A model generated the notes under the pieces. It made no database searches and was not told where the DNA came from. It saw only the letters and a list, made by a program, of their open reading frames with translations. A stretch of DNA of 64,000 nucleotides from Oryzomonas sp. (GTDB lineage: Bacteria; Desulfobacterota; Desulfuromonadia; Geobacterales; Pseudopelobacteraceae), in the NCBI GenBank assembly GCA_031292255.1, contig JARLHN010000029.1:62001-126000 (forward strand), read 5' to 3'. This document shows positions 16,747 through 27,236 of this stretch, one piece after another. Every line of letters starts with the position of its first letter. The first letter of the stretch is position 1. The position numbers were made by a program, and so were the translations under genes.

Positions 16747-18189
16747 CTAGCGGGGCCGCAAGGCAAAGTAGATGTTGGCATCCCCGCGCTGCACCAGAAT
16801 GGTCAGGGTGCTGCCCGGCCGCGCCTGCCGGATGGCGTGCTGGTACTCGGCAGCGCCGGTGACCCTCGTGCGGTTGACGGAGACGATCACGTCGCCGCGC
16901 CGGATGCCGGCCTCGGCGGCAGGGCCGCCCCTGGACACATCGACGACAATCGCGCCGTCCCCCTCTTCCGAGTCGTCCACCACCAAACCGAGCTGATCGG
17001 CTCGCCCCTGGGATTCACTGCCGCCCGTTCCGCGGCGCTGATTGGGGGCCATATCGGAACTGCTCAGGGTCAGGCTCAGAGCAAGCGCCCTGCCGTCCCG
17101 GAACACCGTGACCTTGACCGGCTTGCCGATTCCGGTCTCGGCCACCAGACGTTGAAGGTGCGTGGGGTCCTTCACGTCGGTGCCGTTAAAGGCGGTGATG
17201 ACATCTCCCTGGCGGATACCGGCCTTCTCGGCCGGACTCCCCTTCGTGATATCGTTGATCAGGGCGCCCTTGGCCTGCTTCAGGCCGAAGGATTTGGCCA
17301 ACTCTTCGGTCACCGGCTGAATCGTCACACCCATCCAGCCGCGGCTGACATTCCCCTTCTGGATAAGCTGAGCGAAGATCGGCTTGGCCATATTTGCCGG
17401 AATGGCAAAACCGATGCCCTGCCCGGCTGCCACGATGGCGGTGTTGATGCCGATGACCTCGCCGTAGATGTTCAAGAGCGGTCCGCCCGAATTGCCGGGA
17501 TTGATGGAAGCGTCGGTCTGGATGAAATTCTCGTAGGTTTCAATGCCCATGTTGGAGCGTCCGGTAGCCGAGATCACGCCGACCGTCATGGTCCGGTCCA
17601 GGCCGAAGGGGTTGCCGATGGCGATAGCCCACTGGCCGACTTCCAGCTTGTCCGAATCGCCAAGAACCGCGGTCGGCAGGTCGGAAGCGTTGATCTTGAT
17701 CACGGCAATGTCGGACTTCTGATCCCCACCGACGACCTTCGCATCATAAACCTTGTCGTTGGAGAGCTTGACCTGGACGGTCTCGGCATCCCGCACCACG
17801 TGATCATTGGTTACGATGTAGCCGTCCTTGCTGATGATGAACCCCGATCCCAGGCTCTTGTCGCGGCGGTACTGCGGCTGGCCGCCACCGAAAAAGTCCT
17901 CGAAAAAGGGTGACATTTCAAATAATGGCTGCTCCATCTTCTTTTTGCTGATAGTGGAGATATTGACGACGCAGGGGGTGACCTTCTTGGCCACGGCAGT
18001 GAAGGCCTTCTGGGTGGAGAGAATATCGGGGGGCACATCCTTGACCGGCGCTTCCGCCTCGCCCCCCTTGCGTTTCGATTCGAAAAACAGGGGCGATTCG
18101 TTCTTGCCGCCGCATGCTGCCAGCCACCCGAGAAGCAGCATGCAGATAGCGGCGAAAATCAGTGATCGGGAGCAGGTTCTTAATTTCAT
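16747..18189 (-). CDS. Do/DegQ-type periplasmic serine protease, lipoprotein form
   Basis: HtrA-family protease/chaperone of 480 residues. A lipobox, GWLAAC (C26), replaces the usual signal peptidase I site, so the protein is probably anchored to a membrane. The trypsin-like domain has the triad H130 (TNDHVV), D160 (KSDIAV) and S234 (NPGNSGGPL). Two PDZ domains follow: one around 290-370 (GWMGVTIQPV...GIRQGDVITAFNG) and one at about 395-475 (GIRRGDVIVSVN). The ATG at 18189 is chosen because the signal sequence starts there, with GGTGAG ahead. Likely clears misfolded envelope proteins. Divergent from an XRE-cupin regulator. Confidence 0.92.
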   Translation of the reverse strand: MKLRTCSRSLIFAAICMLLLGWLAACGGKNESPLFFESKRKGGEAEAPVKDVPPDILSTQKAFTAVAKKVTPCVVNISTISKKKMEQPLFEMSPFFEDFFGGGQPQYRRDKSLGSGFIISKDGYIVTNDHVVRDAETVQVKLSNDKVYDAKVVGGDQKSDIAVIKINASDLPTAVLGDSDKLEVGQWAIAIGNPFGLDRTMTVGVISATGRSNMGIETYENFIQTDASINPGNSGGPLLNIYGEVIGINTAIVAAGQGIGFAIPANMAKPIFAQLIQKGNVSRGWMGVTIQPVTEELAKSFGLKQAKGALINDITKGSPAEKAGIRQGDVITAFNGTDVKDPTHLQRLVAETGIGKPVKVTVFRDGRALALSLTLSSSDMAPNQRRGTGGSESQGRADQLGLVVDDSEEGDGAIVVDVSRGGPAAEAGIRRGDVIVSVNRTRVTGAAEYQHAIRQARPGSTLTILVQRGDANIYFALRPR

Positions 18190-18387
18190 AATGTACTCAC
18201 CATAGTTGAATTCAACTCCGAAACTATTGATCAAATATAAACCGGATGTCAACGGAATTCAAGAGCAGCCGGAGTTGGGCCGCCCGCTTGTTTTATCTGT
18301 TATAATAATGTTATTGAAACGGCATGCGCTTTGTGTAAATATAATTTCGTGCACCCAAACATTCAGGCGTTCTCAAGGGAGGGATCT

Positions 18388-18990
18388 ATGACCGACATCA
18401 AGGCGCAAATCAAGGAATTCCGCATCGGCCAGAAGATCAGGGGGCTCCGCCAGCAGAAACGGCTGACCCTCCAGGAGTTGTCCGATCTGACGACACTTTC
18501 AAAACCGCTTTTGTCGCAAATCGAAAATGAGCAGGTCGTCCCCCCCTTGGCAACGCTTCTCAAAATCGCCAAGGGGCTCAAGGTCGGCATCCATTTTTTC
18601 TTCGAGAACGAAAGCAGCCGCCAGAAATACGTCGTAACCAAAAAAGAGACCCTTCGGGAGTTTGAAGCGGTTCAACGGCCGGTAATCAACGATGTTTCAC
18701 GCCCCTACATCTACCATTCCCTTGCCCAGGGGATGCGGCACAAACACATGGAACCGTTTCTGGTTGAGTTCGACACATGCGACTGGGACGAGCGGCTCTT
18801 CTTCAAACATGAGGGCGATGAAGAATTTCTCTATATCGTGGAAGGTGAGCTGGATCTCCATTACAACCAGGAAATCATCCGCCTGCGCGCCGGCGACAGC
18901 ATCTACTACGACTCAAGCCAGCCCCATGGCTTGGTTGCCGTGGGTCAGGATAAGGCGAAGGCCGTGGCGGTACTGTACACTAAGGATTGA
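18388..18990 (+). CDS. XRE-family regulator with C-terminal cupin domain
   Basis: Transcription factor of 200 residues. An HTH of the Xre/SinR type (about 16-70, KIRGLRQQKRLTLQELSDLT, then LLSQIENEQVVPPLATLLKIA) is joined to a cupin (about 115-195) with HEGDEEFLYIVEGELDL and DSSQPHGLVAVG. Such proteins often control amino-acid, polyamine or redox genes and bind a small ligand in the cupin; the target is unknown here. The Shine-Dalgarno AGGGAGG is 6 bases before the ATG at 18388. A weak promoter (TTGAAA at 18314, TAAATA at 18336) lies upstream. Confidence 0.88.
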   Translation: MTDIKAQIKEFRIGQKIRGLRQQKRLTLQELSDLTTLSKPLLSQIENEQVVPPLATLLKIAKGLKVGIHFFFENESSRQKYVVTKKETLREFEAVQRPVINDVSRPYIYHSLAQGMRHKHMEPFLVEFDTCDWDERLFFKHEGDEEFLYIVEGELDLHYNQEIIRLRAGDSIYYDSSQPHGLVAVGQDKAKAVAVLYTKD

Positions 18991-19023
18991 TTGTCGCCCC
19001 CCCCGCCGCACTACCCGATAGTA

Positions 19024-19052
19024 CCGGTTCTGCACCAAAATTGCAGAACCGG
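19024..19052. terminator. Hairpin between convergent genes
   Basis: Perfect 11-base arms CCGGTTCTGCA / TGCAGAACCGG with a seven-base loop lie between the XRE-cupin gene (ends 18990) and the outer membrane efflux gene (ends 19078). There is no T-run on either side, so it may be a weak two-way terminator or an mRNA-end stabiliser. Confidence 0.5.
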
Positions 19053-19077
19053 CGGACTTGACGCAGGAGTGCGCACG

Positions 19078-20511
19078 TCACACACCCCCTCCGCCAAGCA
19101 CCTTATAGAGCGTTACCATGGTGGCCAGCCGGAGAAGCCTCGTGGCGATCAGGTTTTGCTGGGCGCTGTAGAGGGAACGCTGGGAGTCGAGGACGTTCAG
19201 ATAGCTATCGACCCCTTTATCGTAACGCGCCTGGGAGAGACGATAGCTTTCGGCCGTCGCATCGGTCAGCGATAGCTGCGCCGCGATCTGGTCGTCGATG
19301 GTCCCGCGTTGCGCCAGGGCGTCGGCCACCTCCCGGAAGGCGGTCTGAATGGCCTGCTCGTACTGGGCCACTGCGATATCCCGGTCCACCTCAGACACCT
19401 CCAGGTTGGCCCGATTACTGCCCGCGTCAAAGATGGGTAACGAGACCTGCGGTGCGAAATTCCAGGCAAAGGAACCGTTCTTGAAGAGCCCCGCCAGCCC
19501 TTCGCTGCCGAAACCCACTGACGAGACCAGGGTAATCTTGGGGAAAAACGCCGCCCGCGCCGCGCCGATATTGGCGTTGGCCCCCTTGAGCTGCCCTTCG
19601 GCCTGGAGAATGTCGGGGCGGTGGAGCAGCACGTCGGAGGGCAGGCCGGGCGTCACGTCCTTCAGGGCGGTGAGCGTTTCCACGAGCTTCTGCGGGATCA
19701 GTTCGGCCGGTGCCGGTGAGCCGACCACCAGGTTCAGGGCGTTTTCATCCTGGGCAACCAGGGTGGTGAAGCGGGCGATGTCCACCCGCGCCGTGTCCAC
19801 GCTGGTCTGGGCCTGGTGGAGATCGAGGGCCGAGGAGATGCCCGCCTCGAAGCGGCTCCGGGTGAGCTGGTAGGATGATTGCTGGCTCGCCAGGGTGTCT
19901 CTGGCGAGTTGCAAATGTTCGCGATCGGCGGCCAGGGTCAGATAGCCGACGGCAACCTGGGAAACAAGGCTGATCTGCACGCTGCGCCGCGCATGTTCCG
20001 TGGCGAGGTACTGCTCCAGGGCCTGGTCCTTGAGGCTCTGGACCCGGCCGAACAGGTCCAGTTCGTAGGCGATGGCGCCCAGGCCGACGCTGTATTGGTC
20101 AACCGTCATGGTTTTGCCGGTGCCGGAGAGACCCGCGGGGTACCGTTGGTAGTTGGCGCCGGCAGTTGCATCCACCTTGGGGAAGAGGTCGGAGCGCTGG
20201 ATCTGGTACAGGGCCCGGGCCCGCTCGATGTTCAGGGTGGCAACGCGCAGGTCCCGGTTGTTCTCAAGGGCCAGGGCGATCAGCTTCCGCAGGTGCGGAT
20301 CGACAAAGAACTCTTGCCAGGGGATATCGGCAACGGCCTTTTCGCCGGCTCCCGCCTTTGTCTCTTGATAAGCCGGGCCGTTTGGCCATGAAGCCGGCAC
20401 GGGCGCTGCGGGTTGCTTGTATTTCGGGGCCATGGTGGCGCAGCCGCCCAGGCAGAGGAACGCTCCGAGAGGAAGGCAGAAGGCTGCCGTTAAGCGTTGA
20501 ATCGGTTTCAT
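19078..20511 (-). CDS. RND efflux system outer membrane channel (NodT/OprM family)
   Basis: TolC-like channel of 477 residues that carries drugs through the outer membrane. It is a lipoprotein: the signal ends in CLGGC (C24). Two repeated OEP halves follow, with long coiled helices ([31 protein letters not shown]-like [21 protein letters not shown]) as in OprM/NodT. The gene starts one base after the stop of the RND pump gene and closes the three-gene operon. The substrate cannot be predicted. Confidence 0.92.
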   Translation of the reverse strand: MKPIQRLTAAFCLPLGAFLCLGGCATMAPKYKQPAAPVPASWPNGPAYQETKAGAGEKAVADIPWQEFFVDPHLRKLIALALENNRDLRVATLNIERARALYQIQRSDLFPKVDATAGANYQRYPAGLSGTGKTMTVDQYSVGLGAIAYELDLFGRVQSLKDQALEQYLATEHARRSVQISLVSQVAVGYLTLAADREHLQLARDTLASQQSSYQLTRSRFEAGISSALDLHQAQTSVDTARVDIARFTTLVAQDENALNLVVGSPAPAELIPQKLVETLTALKDVTPGLPSDVLLHRPDILQAEGQLKGANANIGAARAAFFPKITLVSSVGFGSEGLAGLFKNGSFAWNFAPQVSLPIFDAGSNRANLEVSEVDRDIAVAQYEQAIQTAFREVADALAQRGTIDDQIAAQLSLTDATAESYRLSQARYDKGVDSYLNVLDSQRSLYSAQQNLIATRLLRLATMVTLYKVLGGGGV

Positions 20512-20512
20512 G

Positions 20513-23500
20513 TCAGTTCACCTCCGATTGGGTGGCAACAACGTCGGGTCCAACGGGGGCTGTCTGACGCTGCTTCTTCGCGAACAGGCGGGAGACCAGG
20601 ACGAAGAAAAACGGGATAAAGATCAGGTCGATGAAGGTTGACGACAAAAGCCCGCCGGTGACGGCGGTGCCGATGGCGTTCTGGGCACCGGCTCCCGCCC
20701 CGTGGGTCAAGGCCAGCGGCAACGTGCCGAAAAAAAACGCCAGCGACGTCATGATAACCGGTCGCAGCCGGATCTTCACCGCCGCCAGGGTGGCCTCGAT
20801 CAACCCCAGCCCCTGGTGCATCTGATCCTTGATGAACTGGATGATCAGGATGGCGTTCTTCGTTGAAAGTCCCACGGTGGTGAGCAAGCCGATCTGGAGA
20901 TAGACGTCGTTGGGCAGCACCCGTAATGTAACCGCCGTAACAGCTCCTACCAGACCAAGCGGTATCATCAGCATGTTGACGAAAGGGATGGTCCAGCTCT
21001 CATACAACGCCGCCACGCTGAGAAACACCACGATCAACGAGATGGCATAGAGCGCCGGTGCCTGGGCCCCTGCATTCTTCTCCTCGTAGGAGAGGCCGGT
21101 CCACTCATAGCCGATCCCTGCCGGCAGTTGGGCAGCCATCTTCTCCATCTCGGCCATCGACTCGCCGGTGCTCACCCCAGGTGCGGCGTTCCCCATGATC
21201 TCCACGGATGGAAGCCCATTATACCGTTCCAGGCGTGGCGAGCCGTACTGCCAGTTGGTGGTGGCAAAGGCCGAAAAGGGCACCATGTCGCCGGTTTTAT
21301 TGCGGACATACCACGTATTGATATCCTCCGGCAGCATGCGGTACGGTGCTTCGGCCTGAAGATAGACCCTCTTTACCCGGCCGTTTTCGATGAAGTCATT
21401 CACATAGGAACTGCCCCAAGCCGTGCTGAGCACGTTGTTGATATCGTCCAGTGAGACCCCCAGGGCGCCGGCCCGCACATCATCCGTATTCAACTTGAAC
21501 TGGGGAGAGTCATCCTGACCGTTGGGACGCACCGCAATCAGTTTCGGATTCTTCATGGCCATGCCCAAAAGCTGGTTACGGGCCTCCATCAGCTTTGCGT
21601 GGCCAAGTCCGCCACGATCCTGCAACTCGAAGTCGAAGCCGTTGGCCTGCCCCAGTTCCACAACCGCGGGTGGTGAAAAGGCAAAAGCCAGACCGTCCTT
21701 GATGCCGGCGAAGGCTCCCATGGCTCGTGCCGCAATGGCCGGCGACTTTAGATCAGGGGATTGGCGGAGCTTCCAATCCTTAAGTTTCACAAAGGCGAGC
21801 CCCATATTCTGACCACGACCGGCCAAACTGAAGCCCGCCACCGTAATCACCGAATCCACCGTCTTTTGTTCCTTTTCCTCAAAATGCCGTTCAATCTGCT
21901 TGATGACACTGATCGTTCGTTCAAGCGTAGCCCCGGCCGGCAACTGGAGCTGACAGACGATGAAGCCCTGATCCTCATCCGGCAGGAAGGCGGTGGGTAG
22001 ACGCAGAAAAAGGAAAGCCATGCACGCAACGATCACACCGTAAATAATCAGGTAGCGCAACGGCTTGCCAAAGGAGCGGCCGACAATCCCTTCGTACTTC
22101 GTCCTGGCGAAGTCAAACGCTTTGTTGAACCATCGGAAGAACCCCCTGAACCAGCCGGATTCACCCGCTGAATGGCCTTTGGCCACCGGCTTGAGCAGAG
22201 TGGCGCACAGGGCCGGTGTGAGGGTCATGGCAAGCAGTACCGAGAGGATCATGGCGGAGATGATCGTGATGGAAAACTGGCGGTAGATGACGCCGGTGGA
22301 ACCACCGAAAAAGGCCATGGGCGTAAAAACCGCGCACAGCACGGTGACAATGCCCCAGAGGGCGCTGGTAATCTGCCCCATGGACTTGATGGTCGCCTCC
22401 TTGGGAGACAACCCCTCTTCACTCATGATACGTTCCACGTTCTCGACGACGACGATAGCGTCGTCCACCAGCAGGCCGATGACGATGACCAGGGCGAACA
22501 TGGTGAGGGTGTTGATGGAATAACCGGTAGCCGACAGAACCCCGAATGTGCCCAGCAGTACCACCGGTACCGCGATGGTGGGGATCAGGGTCGCCCGGAT
22601 ATTCTGCAGGAAAAGGAACATGATGACAAAGACCAGGAAGACCGCCTCGAACAAGGTCTTGACCACCTCTTCGATGGAAATCTTGACAAAGGGGGTGGTG
22701 TCGTAGGGATAGACCACCTTCACGCCGGCAGGGAAGTATTTGGACAGTTCATCCATCTTCGCTTTGATTCGGTTGGCGGTATCCAGTGCGTTGGCGCCGG
22801 CGGCCAGCCTGATGGCCATGGCGCCTACCGGTTTCCCCTTGTAAAACGACTGGAGATCATAGTTCTCCGTGCCGACCTTGCATTCGGCCACATCCTTCAA
22901 CCTGACCGTGGATCCGTCGTTGTTGGTGCGCAGGACGATGGCCCCGAATTGCTCCGGGGTCTGGAGCAGTGTCCGCGACGTGATGGTAGCGTTCAACTGC
23001 TGTCCCCGTACGGCGGGACTGCCGCCGAACTGGCCGGCCGAAACCTGGGTGTTCTGGGCCTGCAGCGCGGCGGTCACATCATTGGAGGTCAACCGGTAGT
23101 TGTTCAGTTTGGTCGGGTTCAGCCAAATCCGCATGGCGTTCTGGGAACCGAACGTCACCAGTTCGCCCACCCCTTCGAGCCGGCTGACGATATCCTGGAC
23201 GTTGGACACCAGGTAATCGGTCAGGCTGTTGCGGTCCATGGAACTGTCTTCGGAGACAAGGCCAACCAATATCAAAAAGTTTTTGGTGGATTTGACCACC
23301 GAAATCCCCTGCTGCTGCACGATCTGTGGCAGACGAGGCGTGGCCAGTTGCAGCTTGTTCTGCACCTGCACCTGGGCGATGTTCGGGTCGGTGCCGGCCC
23401 TGAAGGTCAGGTTGATGGCCACGGCCCCGGCCGAGTCGCTGGTTGACGACATGTAGATCAGGTTGTCGATCCCATTTAGCTGCTGCTCCACGATCTGGGT

Positions 23501-23683
23501 AACCGTATCCTGCACCGTCTGGGCCGAGGCCCCCGGATAGGTGGCGTTGATAGTGATCTGCGGCGGTGCAATCGGCGGATACTGGGAGACCGGCAAGGTC
23601 TTGATCGCCAGAAGCCCCACCAGCATGATCATGATGGCGATCACCCATGCAAAGATCGGGCGATTGATGAAAAAACGAGGCAT
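20513..23683 (-). CDS. RND efflux pump, HAE-1 family (AcrB/MexB-like)
   Basis: Proton-driven inner membrane drug exporter; 1056 residues, the usual length. It starts [20 protein letters not shown] and has the twelve-helix plan with two large periplasmic loops. The proton-relay aspartates lie in [18 protein letters not shown], and the second half has [13 protein letters not shown] with the matching lysine. GSGGG-type and [20 protein letters not shown] segments near the end are typical of HAE-1. Lies 13 bases after the adaptor gene; co-transcribed with adaptor and outer membrane gene and likely repressed by the TetR protein at 25041. Confidence 0.96.
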   Translation of the reverse strand: MPRFFINRPIFAWVIAIMIMLVGLLAIKTLPVSQYPPIAPPQITINATYPGASAQTVQDTVTQIVEQQLNGIDNLIYMSSTSDSAGAVAINLTFRAGTDPNIAQVQVQNKLQLATPRLPQIVQQQGISVVKSTKNFLILVGLVSEDSSMDRNSLTDYLVSNVQDIVSRLEGVGELVTFGSQNAMRIWLNPTKLNNYRLTSNDVTAALQAQNTQVSAGQFGGSPAVRGQQLNATITSRTLLQTPEQFGAIVLRTNNDGSTVRLKDVAECKVGTENYDLQSFYKGKPVGAMAIRLAAGANALDTANRIKAKMDELSKYFPAGVKVVYPYDTTPFVKISIEEVVKTLFEAVFLVFVIMFLFLQNIRATLIPTIAVPVVLLGTFGVLSATGYSINTLTMFALVIVIGLLVDDAIVVVENVERIMSEEGLSPKEATIKSMGQITSALWGIVTVLCAVFTPMAFFGGSTGVIYRQFSITIISAMILSVLLAMTLTPALCATLLKPVAKGHSAGESGWFRGFFRWFNKAFDFARTKYEGIVGRSFGKPLRYLIIYGVIVACMAFLFLRLPTAFLPDEDQGFIVCQLQLPAGATLERTISVIKQIERHFEEKEQKTVDSVITVAGFSLAGRGQNMGLAFVKLKDWKLRQSPDLKSPAIAARAMGAFAGIKDGLAFAFSPPAVVELGQANGFDFELQDRGGLGHAKLMEARNQLLGMAMKNPKLIAVRPNGQDDSPQFKLNTDDVRAGALGVSLDDINNVLSTAWGSSYVNDFIENGRVKRVYLQAEAPYRMLPEDINTWYVRNKTGDMVPFSAFATTNWQYGSPRLERYNGLPSVEIMGNAAPGVSTGESMAEMEKMAAQLPAGIGYEWTGLSYEEKNAGAQAPALYAISLIVVFLSVAALYESWTIPFVNMLMIPLGLVGAVTAVTLRVLPNDVYLQIGLLTTVGLSTKNAILIIQFIKDQMHQGLGLIEATLAAVKIRLRPVIMTSLAFFFGTLPLALTHGAGAGAQNAIGTAVTGGLLSSTFIDLIFIPFFFVLVSRLFAKKQRQTAPVGPDVVATQSEVN

Positions 23684-23696
23684 GGAAGGATCTCCT

Positions 23697-24899
23697 TTAT
23701 TTTCTTGCTACGGCGGGCTGGATCGCTCCGGCGGGAGCTGCCACGGGCTTGCTGCTGAACGGAATAGCCTTGACCGCCGTTCCGGCAGGCGCCCTCTGTA
23801 TCCCTTCCAGGATAACGCGGTCTCCCGCCTTAAGCCCGCCGCTGACCAACCAGCTATCGCCGACTGTCCGGGCAACCGTGATGACTCGCGGCTCAACCTT
23901 CTCTTGCGCCCCTACGACCATGACTATGGCCTCGCCTTTCGGATTACGGGTCACGCCGCGTTGCGGCACGAGAAGGGCGTTCTCGTTTATCCCCTCCTCA
24001 AGAATGGCGCGGACAAACATGCCCGGCAGCAGGGTTTGTTTCGGGTTGGGGAAGATTGCCCGAAGGATAAATGAGCCGGTGCTCTGATCCACGGTAACCT
24101 CGGAAAACTTCAGGGTGCCCGGCAGCGGATAGGCGCTTCCGTCCTCCAGCATCAGCTTGACCCGGGCCTGGGTTGTTGCACTGTTCTTCAGCAGGCCGCT
24201 GGCCAGGTTCTGCTTCAGACGCAGCAACTCGGCGCTGGACTGGGTGACATCCACATACATGGAACTCAGTTGCTGGATGGTGGCCAGCGCCGTGGTCTGG
24301 TTGCCGGTCACCAGGGCGCCATCGGTCACGGTCGAACGGCCGATGCGCCCGGAGATGGGGGCTGTCACCTTGGTATAGGCCAGGTTGATCCGGGCGGTTT
24401 CCACCGCGGCCTTTGCGGAGGCCACATCCGCCTCGGACTGCTTGAGCGCGGCATCGGCGTCATCATAGTCCTGCTGGCTGACCGCCTTGATCTTTACCAG
24501 ATCCTTGTAACGCTCGGCCTTCAGCCGGACTGTCGCGACACTGGCATCTGCCCTGGCAAGCGCCGCCTTGGCGCTGGCATAGGCCGCATGATACGTTGCC
24601 GGGTCGATCTGGTACAACACCTGACCGGCCTTGACGTCGCTCCCCTCGGTGAAGATCCGCTTCTGGATGATCCCGCTGACCTGAGGGCGCACCTCGGCAA
24701 TAAGGTTGGGCGAGGTACGCCCCGGTAATTCCGTCGTCAGGGAAACGCGTTGAGGTTGGACGACAACCACCCCAACCTCGGGGGGACCGCTTTGGGGCAT
24801 CTTGACAGCAGCCTGGGTTTTCCCGCATCCCGACAGGAACACCATTCCCAAAAGCGCTCCCATGGCGCTTACCTGTAAAATCCTGAAATTGCTTTGCAT
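23697..24899 (-). CDS. RND efflux periplasmic adaptor subunit (AcrA/MexA-like)
   Basis: Membrane fusion protein of 400 residues linking pump and outer membrane channel. A lipobox FLSGC (C25) shows inner-membrane lipid anchoring. Lipoyl-type halves flank a helical hairpin ([22 protein letters not shown] and the return strand [20 protein letters not shown]), followed by the beta-barrel domain ([17 protein letters not shown]). The ATG at 24899 is preferred over a GTG two codons earlier because GAGG is 5 bases upstream. First gene of the efflux operon, 76 bases after a GAATGA-N4-TCATTC operator. Confidence 0.94.
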   Translation of the reverse strand: MQSNFRILQVSAMGALLGMVFLSGCGKTQAAVKMPQSGPPEVGVVVVQPQRVSLTTELPGRTSPNLIAEVRPQVSGIIQKRIFTEGSDVKAGQVLYQIDPATYHAAYASAKAALARADASVATVRLKAERYKDLVKIKAVSQQDYDDADAALKQSEADVASAKAAVETARINLAYTKVTAPISGRIGRSTVTDGALVTGNQTTALATIQQLSSMYVDVTQSSAELLRLKQNLASGLLKNSATTQARVKLMLEDGSAYPLPGTLKFSEVTVDQSTGSFILRAIFPNPKQTLLPGMFVRAILEEGINENALLVPQRGVTRNPKGEAIVMVVGAQEKVEPRVITVARTVGDSWLVSGGLKAGDRVILEGIQRAPAGTAVKAIPFSSKPVAAPAGAIQPAVARK

Positions 24900-24974
24900 A
24901 GGCACCTCTATGTTCGTTAATATATCCGGCCCAACCGCCGGGCCTGCACTTACGGAGCTATCTATTTAAAACTC

Positions 24975-25006
24975 GGAATGAATAGTCATTCCAAACACTG
25001 GTTCAA
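24975..25006 (-). promoter_or_regulatory. Promoter and TetR-type operator of the efflux operon
   Basis: The inverted repeat GGAATGA-ATAG-TCATTCC (24975-24992) shares GAATGA-N4-TCATTC with the operator in front of the tetR gene. On the minus strand it covers a candidate -10 (TATTCA, 24984-24979), with TTGAAC (25006-25001) as -35 at 16-base spacing. Repressor binding would block this promoter directly. Confidence 0.75.
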
Positions 25007-25040
25007 AAAAAACACCCTCTTCTCCTGCTGAATGCCCTGC

Positions 25041-25616
25041 TCACCGCTTTATGGAATCCCAACTGGCAACAATGATCTCTTCCAGAAGATGTTCGTCCAG
25101 CGTGATGAAGCCCAAGGTGTGATCACGGGCAACCGCGAGCAAAGGGCCAAACGCCAGGGAATCGATGACAAAAAGCGGCAGGTCCCTCAGGATCTGCTGA
25201 CTGACGCCTTGTTCGAACAATTCGTTATACACGGTGTGTTTGCACGTGCCCGGCTCGCCCATGATCCTGTCCCTGCGAAAGGCCGCTCCGTATGGAGAGT
25301 AGTAGAATTGTTCCACATAGCGGAAGTCGAGGGGATTGGCGATGAAGTAGGTGAGAAGCCGCGTCCCAAGATGGACAAACCGTTCCCTGATGGGTCTCGT
25401 TCCCGGATAATCTTCGAGGATGAAGGCCGAAATCCTCTTTTCGATATCCTGGTACAGCTCGTTGATGAGGATGTCCTTACTCTTGAAGTAGAGATAGATC
25501 GTGCCGGCGCCGACCCCGGCCCGGTCGGCGATCAGCGCCACCGAAGACCCGTGGAAACCGCACTCGGCTATGAGGTTGCGTGCTGCGTTAAAAATGTCGT
25601 CCCGCTTGCAAGACAT
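25041..25616 (-). CDS. TetR/AcrR family repressor of the adjacent efflux operon
   Basis: DNA-binding repressor of 191 residues with an N-terminal HTH (about 5-50; IFNAARNLIAECGFHGSSVA then GVGAGTIYLYFKSKDILINE) and an all-helical ligand domain for the rest. Encoded just upstream of the efflux operon, on the same strand. A 16-base-arm palindrome overlaps its own promoter, and a shorter copy of the same motif lies in front of the adaptor gene, so it probably represses itself and the pump and is released by a pump substrate. The pairing is inference from matching operators. Confidence 0.9.
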   Translation of the reverse strand: MSCKRDDIFNAARNLIAECGFHGSSVALIADRAGVGAGTIYLYFKSKDILINELYQDIEKRISAFILEDYPGTRPIRERFVHLGTRLLTYFIANPLDFRYVEQFYYSPYGAAFRRDRIMGEPGTCKHTVYNELFEQGVSQQILRDLPLFVIDSLAFGPLLAVARDHTLGFITLDEHLLEEIIVASWDSIKR

Positions 25617-25623
25617 TCGTTGT

Positions 25624-25678
25624 CCCCTATTCTGAATGATCGCTCATTCAGAATAGGGGTCCGTATCCTTCCTGTCAA
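25624..25678 (-). promoter_or_regulatory. Promoter and palindromic operator of tetR
   Basis: Perfect 16-base arms (25624-25639 and 25644-25659, each holding CTATTCTGAATGA) flank a TCGC centre. On the minus strand TTGACA (25678-25673) and TATTCT (25655-25650) are 17 bases apart, so the -10 lies inside the operator. The inner GAATGA-N4-TCATTC is shared with the efflux operon promoter. Confidence 0.82.
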
Positions 25679-25729
25679 GATTTTTTTACTCATCAAAAAC
25701 AATGAAGAGAGGTGCAGGCTCCGGCCGTA

Positions 25730-27001
25730 TCAGGGGGACAGGTCACGGCTACCGGCTGCGGGGATCGATGCCCGCAATGACCGCACCCGCTCCACGGCCG
25801 GCGGATGGGAATAGTAGAAGGCGGCATACCAGGGATGGGGAAAAAGGTTTGAGAGGTTCTCGGCCGACATCTTGACCAGGGCCGAGGCCAGATCCTGCGG
25901 CCTGCCGGTCAGATCCGAGGCGAAGCGGTCGGCCTCGCGTTCGTGGCAGCGGGAACGCCACGCCGAAAGCGGGGACAGGGGAAACAGCGCCAAAGAGCCG
26001 ATGAAACCGAGGATGACCATGCGCGCCGGAAACGACAGGTCCCCTGGCAGTCCCAGGAGGCCGGGCAGTCCGGGCCAGGTGAGCAGCCTGAAGCTGAGCC
26101 ATGACCCGCCGAGCGCCAACACCTCGGCCGTCAGCAACCGTTTCCAGATATGCCCTTTCTTCCAGTGGCCGATTTCATGGGCCAGCACCGCCACGATCTC
26201 GCCGTGGCTCATCTGCCTGATAAGCGTGTCGAACAGCACGATGCGCTTGACCTTGCCGATGCCGGTGAAATAGGCGTTGGAATGCCTGCTGCGCCGGGAG
26301 GCGTCCATCTGCATCACCCGCCCCACCTTCAGGCCGGCTTTCTCCATCATGGCACGGATCTCCGCCTCAAGCCCCTCTTCGGTGACCGGCTCGAACTTGT
26401 TGAAGAGCGGCTCGATCACGTAGGGGGAGATGAACATCATGAACAGGCTGAACAGCGCCATGAAGGCCCACACCCAGACCCACCAGTGCTGCGGGCTCCA
26501 TTGAATGAGCCGGAAGGCCACGCAGGCCAGGAAGGTCAGCAGCAGCGCACCTATGGCCTGGCTCTTGAAAAGATCCATAAGCCACAATCTCGGCGTGGTC
26601 GTATTGAAACCGTAGCGCGCCTCGATGCGGAAGGTGCCGTAAAGGTCGAAGGGAATGCCCAGCAGGGCCTGCGCCCAGGTCAGAAGGAGGAAATAGAGGA
26701 CGGCCTGTGTGATGAAACCCTTGCAGAACCCCAGGACAAGATGGTCATAGAGCACGATCAGGCCGCCGAACAGGAACAGGATCAAAAGCCCGTTGTCCAG
26801 AAGCGACTCCCACAGCCCAAGCCGGCTGCTGTCGAAGGTGTAGGCGGTGCTTGTGCGAAGCTTGCCCTCGTCGATGCTCCCTTCGAACCCCTCGGGCACG
26901 GCCGATCCGTATTGTTTCAGATGGCGCAGGTTGATGTGGCGCAGCCAGTAGGTAAAGGCAGTGACGAGGGCGAACAGGATTAAAAGGGTCAGTTTCATCA
27001 C
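25730..27001 (-). CDS. M48 family zinc metallopeptidase (CAAX prenyl protease-like)
   Basis: Integral membrane protease of 423 residues resembling Ste24. Hydrophobic segments lie near 3-20, 70-92, 100-118, 148-168, 172-192 and 330-350. The zinc site HEIGH is at 275-279 and the third ligand is in CHEREADRFA near 358. The segment preceding HEIGH (RSRHSNAYFTGIGKVKRIVLFDTL) matches the family. Bacterial members degrade damaged membrane proteins; prenylated substrates are unlikely. The start is GTG at 27001 or the ATG right after it at 26998; GGAAGG lies 8 or 11 bases ahead. A dispersed repeat begins 16 bases upstream. Confidence 0.9.
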   Translation of the reverse strand: MMKLTLLILFALVTAFTYWLRHINLRHLKQYGSAVPEGFEGSIDEGKLRTSTAYTFDSSRLGLWESLLDNGLLILFLFGGLIVLYDHLVLGFCKGFITQAVLYFLLLTWAQALLGIPFDLYGTFRIEARYGFNTTTPRLWLMDLFKSQAIGALLLTFLACVAFRLIQWSPQHWWVWVWAFMALFSLFMMFISPYVIEPLFNKFEPVTEEGLEAEIRAMMEKAGLKVGRVMQMDASRRSRHSNAYFTGIGKVKRIVLFDTLIRQMSHGEIVAVLAHEIGHWKKGHIWKRLLTAEVLALGGSWLSFRLLTWPGLPGLLGLPGDLSFPARMVILGFIGSLALFPLSPLSAWRSRCHEREADRFASDLTGRPQDLASALVKMSAENLSNLFPHPWYAAFYYSHPPAVERVRSLRASIPAAGSRDLSP

Positions 27002-27017
27002 AACAATTTCCTTCCTT

Positions 27018-27124
27018 CAGCAATGTCCGGTTAGGAAATTGCGTTGACTGAAACATGCTCTATCATCCTCCCTCCCCTTGCGGGAGGGGGAGCTAACGGC
27101 AAAGACCAAACCGGACAACTTTGG
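27018..27124. repeat. 107-bp dispersed repeat, copy 2
   Basis: Nearly identical to 16032-16137 in the same orientation: same ends (CAGCAATGTCCGGT / ACCGGACAACTTTGG), same GACTGAAACATGCTCTA block and the same CCTCCC-CTTGC-GGGAGG stem. It lies between elbB and the M48 peptidase gene, 16 bases upstream of the peptidase start. Confidence 0.85.
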
Positions 27125-27143
27125 CAAGGTCATGTTCAGACCG

Positions 27144-27176
27144 TAAAGAAGGCACGAAGATTACCCCGTGCCTTCT
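27144..27176 (-). terminator. Terminator of elbB
   Basis: A 10-base perfect stem (AGAAGGCACG / CGTGCCTTCT, 27147-27156 and 27167-27176) with a 10-base loop lies 60 bases after the elbB stop and is followed by a short T-rich stretch on the minus strand. Confidence 0.6.
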
Positions 27177-27236
27177 CTTGTAAGCTGGTCGAGCCTGTAA
27201 CGGGCTCTTTCAAAGGAACGAGAGGATACCACACCT

